From contig CAAEQF010000077.1 in assembly GCA_900758075.1 (NCBI GenBank), forward strand, positions 1 to 7,858: 7,858 nt of DNA. Direction: 5' to 3'. Source of the stretch: Coriobacteriia bacterium. GTDB lineage: Bacteria; Actinomycetota; Coriobacteriia; Coriobacteriales; QAMH01. Numbering within the stretch: position 1 is the stretch's first letter; every line of letters begins with the position of its first letter. This document shows positions 6,626 to 7,858 of the stretch, piece after piece. The notes below the pieces were generated by a model. It ran no database searches and was not told where the DNA came from. It saw nothing but the letters and a program-made list of their open reading frames with translations. Made by a program: the position numbers and the translations under genes.

Positions 6626-6634
6626 TGCTACACT
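6626..6634 (+). promoter_or_regulatory. Candidate extended -10 promoter for the FHA gene
   Basis: TGCTACACT is a TGn extended -10 with TACACT as the -10 hexamer (4/6). A start at about 6640-6641 would give a 24-25 nt leader ending at the TTG start, with the ribosome binding site well placed. No convincing -35 box is seen at the right distance. It lies in a 131-bp gene-free gap, consistent with a new transcription unit. Confidence 0.4.
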
Positions 6635-6650
6635 TGCCCAAAACGAAAAC

Positions 6651-6657
6651 GGAAAGG
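6651..6657 (+). promoter_or_regulatory. Ribosome binding site for the TTG start of the FHA gene
   Basis: GGAAAGG lies 7 nt before the TTG at 6665. The coding frame is open further upstream, but those residues have no resemblance to the family, and the zinc ribbon begins just after this TTG. Confidence 0.6.
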
Positions 6658-6664
6658 TTGTGCG

Positions 6665-7117
6665 TTGGAAGAATCTAAATTTGCCTGCCCGGTCTGCAAT
6701 GAGCCTCTTCAGAAAGGCCAGACCGAATGCCCGCGCTGTGGCTTCAAGCTGATCGGCCGCACGGAGAAGTTCAATCCCCTCTCGCTCGACGTCGCAGATC
6801 TACCTGCTGAAAAGCCTCTGGGCGAGCCCGCGCTCGAGGTCGTCACCGGTCCCTATGCCGGCGAGCACTTCGTCTTGGGGCAAGGCTCGTACTCGCTCGG
6901 CCGCGACCCGAAATGCGATGTATTCTTGAGCAACATGACCGTGTCACGCCATCACGCAACCATCACCATAGACGGCCCCAAGGCGAGCATCACCGATGCG
7001 GGCTCGCTGAACGGCACCTGGGTAAACGGGGAGGTCGTCGACCAGGCGGAGCTCACGCCGGGCTCTCGCGTGCAGATTGGCACCTTCGACATGGTGTTCA
7101 AGTTCCTCGACGAGTAA
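6665..7117 (+). CDS. Zinc-ribbon FHA-domain protein
   Basis: Protein of 150 residues from a TTG start. Residues 8-25 form a four-cysteine zinc ribbon: C8-P-V-C11 and C22-P-R-C25. A linker (about 30-55) is followed by an FHA domain (about 57-148) with the phosphothreonine-binding landmarks G79-R80, S94-R95-H96-H97 and N116-G117-T118, plus N121-G122. FHA domains bind phosphothreonine peptides, so the protein is predicted to read the output of a PknB-type Ser/Thr kinase in the cytoplasm. It has no membrane segment or enzymatic domain. No kinase or phosphatase gene is in the window. The zinc ribbon may mediate protein or nucleic-acid contacts; its partner is unknown. The next gene, a secreted PcsB-like protein, begins 17 bp downstream and is probably co-transcribed. 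The linker contains T33 and several serines that could be phospho-sites, but no recognised kinase motif is evident. Confidence 0.88.
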   Translation: MEESKFACPVCNEPLQKGQTECPRCGFKLIGRTEKFNPLSLDVADLPAEKPLGEPALEVVTGPYAGEHFVLGQGSYSLGRDPKCDVFLSNMTVSRHHATITIDGPKASITDAGSLNGTWVNGEVVDQAELTPGSRVQIGTFDMVFKFLDE

Positions 7118-7134
7118 ATCGACTGGACTCTCTC

Positions 7135-7858
7135 ATGATCCGGGTACGCAACGCCGCGCGGTGTCTCGTCGCTGCCGTGCTCGCCTGCGCTGTCATGTGC
7201 TCGTGCGTGCCGGTCGAATGCGCATGGGCAACTCCCGCTGATGCGGGTGAATCCGCAGCTCCCGCAGAGCAGGCAACTTCATCGAAGCCGGCCCAGAGCA
7301 CGGTTGCCTACATCGCCTCGCTTACGGCAAAGCTCGAGACTGCCTATGAGGACCTGCAGCAGATCAGCGCCCAGCGCGAGCAGGCCGAATCCGATCTTGC
7401 GCAGACCAAGGAGCGCGTCCAGCAAGCGCAGGAGGCCTACGACAAGGCGAGCGCGAACCTCGATACGACGCTCGTGGAGATCTACAAGAACGGCGCGGTC
7501 GACTACGCGAGCGTCCTTTTGGGTTCTGCCAACTTCAGCGATTTCGCCTCGCGCCTGTATCTGCTCGAGAACATCGCATCCGACCGTCAGGGGGCTATCG
7601 CGCAGGTCAAGCGCACACGCGAGGAGCTCGAGAAACAGCAGGACGAGCAGCAAGACGAGGTCGACAGGATCGCCAGGCTCGAAAGGCAGGCTCAGCAGCG
7701 CGCAGGCACGATAACCTCGACGCTCAACACCCAGCTCGAGTTTCTCAGCAAGCTCGACCCGGATTCGCGTGCTGCGCTCAACGACTACGACACTTACAGG
7801 GCTACGCGCGACTGGCTCGCCAAATACGCCGGCTCGAAGAGCACGGATGGCTCGCACC
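7135..7858 (+). CDS. Secreted coiled-coil protein, PcsB/CwlO-type N-terminus (partial, runs off window end)
   Basis: The open frame from the ATG at 7135 continues to the last base, giving 241 residues without a stop. Residues 1-32 are a signal peptide with likely cleavage at AWA/TP; the cysteines near its end do not form a proper lipobox. A short Ala/Pro/Ser linker (33-55) precedes a first long helix (about 57-113). Then comes EIYKNGAVDYASVLLGSANF with SDFASRLYLLENIA (115-148), the conserved hairpin tip of PcsB/CwlO-like proteins, and a second helix rich in Q, E, R and K (about 150-205). This N-terminal module keeps peptidoglycan hydrolases inactive or docks them to FtsEX in known family members. 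The catalytic domain (NlpC/P60, CHAP or other) would lie beyond the window, so the enzyme class cannot be given. The Shine-Dalgarno is weak (GGA about 7 nt upstream), and translation may depend on coupling to the FHA gene, which stops 17 bp before. Confidence 0.8.
   Translation, partial: MIRVRNAARCLVAAVLACAVMCSCVPVECAWATPADAGESAAPAEQATSSKPAQSTVAYIASLTAKLETAYEDLQQISAQREQAESDLAQTKERVQQAQEAYDKASANLDTTLVEIYKNGAVDYASVLLGSANFSDFASRLYLLENIASDRQGAIAQVKRTREELEKQQDEQQDEVDRIARLERQAQQRAGTITSTLNTQLEFLSKLDPDSRAALNDYDTYRATRDWLAKYAGSKSTDGSH

Noticed and set aside
6467..6664. Upstream in-frame extension of the FHA gene
   Set aside because: It overlaps the GcvT-like gene and has no family resemblance. A good ribosome binding site and the zinc ribbon place the start at 6665.

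Overview
The window is a high-GC, gene-dense bacterial chromosomal segment with all seven recognisable genes on the + strand. Non-ATG starts are common: TTG for three genes and GTG for one. The gene content is a VanW/G5 surface protein, an anaerobe-type phenylacetate-CoA ligase with an ACT partner, an S11 D,D-carboxypeptidase, a zinc-ribbon FHA protein and a PcsB/CwlO-like coiled-coil protein. Together these point to a Gram-positive, probably an anaerobic actinobacterium of the class Coriobacteriia. The taxonomic call is inferred from composition and gene families only; no marker gene is present.

Layout. (1) 17-2509: a large membrane-anchored VanW-family protein with a long basic cytoplasmic tail. 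It is followed by an intrinsic-terminator-like hairpin (2518-2540) and a second inverted repeat (2543-2567). (2) 2640-4378: a tight two-gene operon of phenylacetate-CoA ligase (paaK-like) and a tandem-ACT-domain protein, separated by 11 bp. (3) 4453-6533: a secreted D-alanyl-D-alanine carboxypeptidase followed 20 bp later by a short GcvT-like folate-fold protein. The start codon of the GcvT-like gene lies in a hairpin that also contains the carboxypeptidase stop codon. (4) 6665-7858: a zinc-ribbon/FHA protein and, 17 bp downstream, a secreted coiled-coil protein of the PcsB/CwlO type that runs off the window end.

How they fit together. Three genes (VanW, carboxypeptidase, PcsB-like) act on or near peptidoglycan, and the FHA protein is a likely reader of Ser/Thr phosphorylation sitting next to one of them. 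The paaK-ACT pair is a separate metabolic unit, probably activating arylacetates made from aromatic amino acids. The GcvT-like protein has no gcvH, gcvP or gcvL neighbour and lacks the C-terminal domain of true T-proteins, so its role is unknown.

I see no mobile element, CRISPR array, tRNA or rRNA, and no clearly undescribed defence or biosynthetic system. The most interesting points are the short orphan GcvT-like protein, the stop/start hairpin in front of it, a calcium-loop motif inserted in the VanW protein, and the FHA/PcsB-like gene pair.
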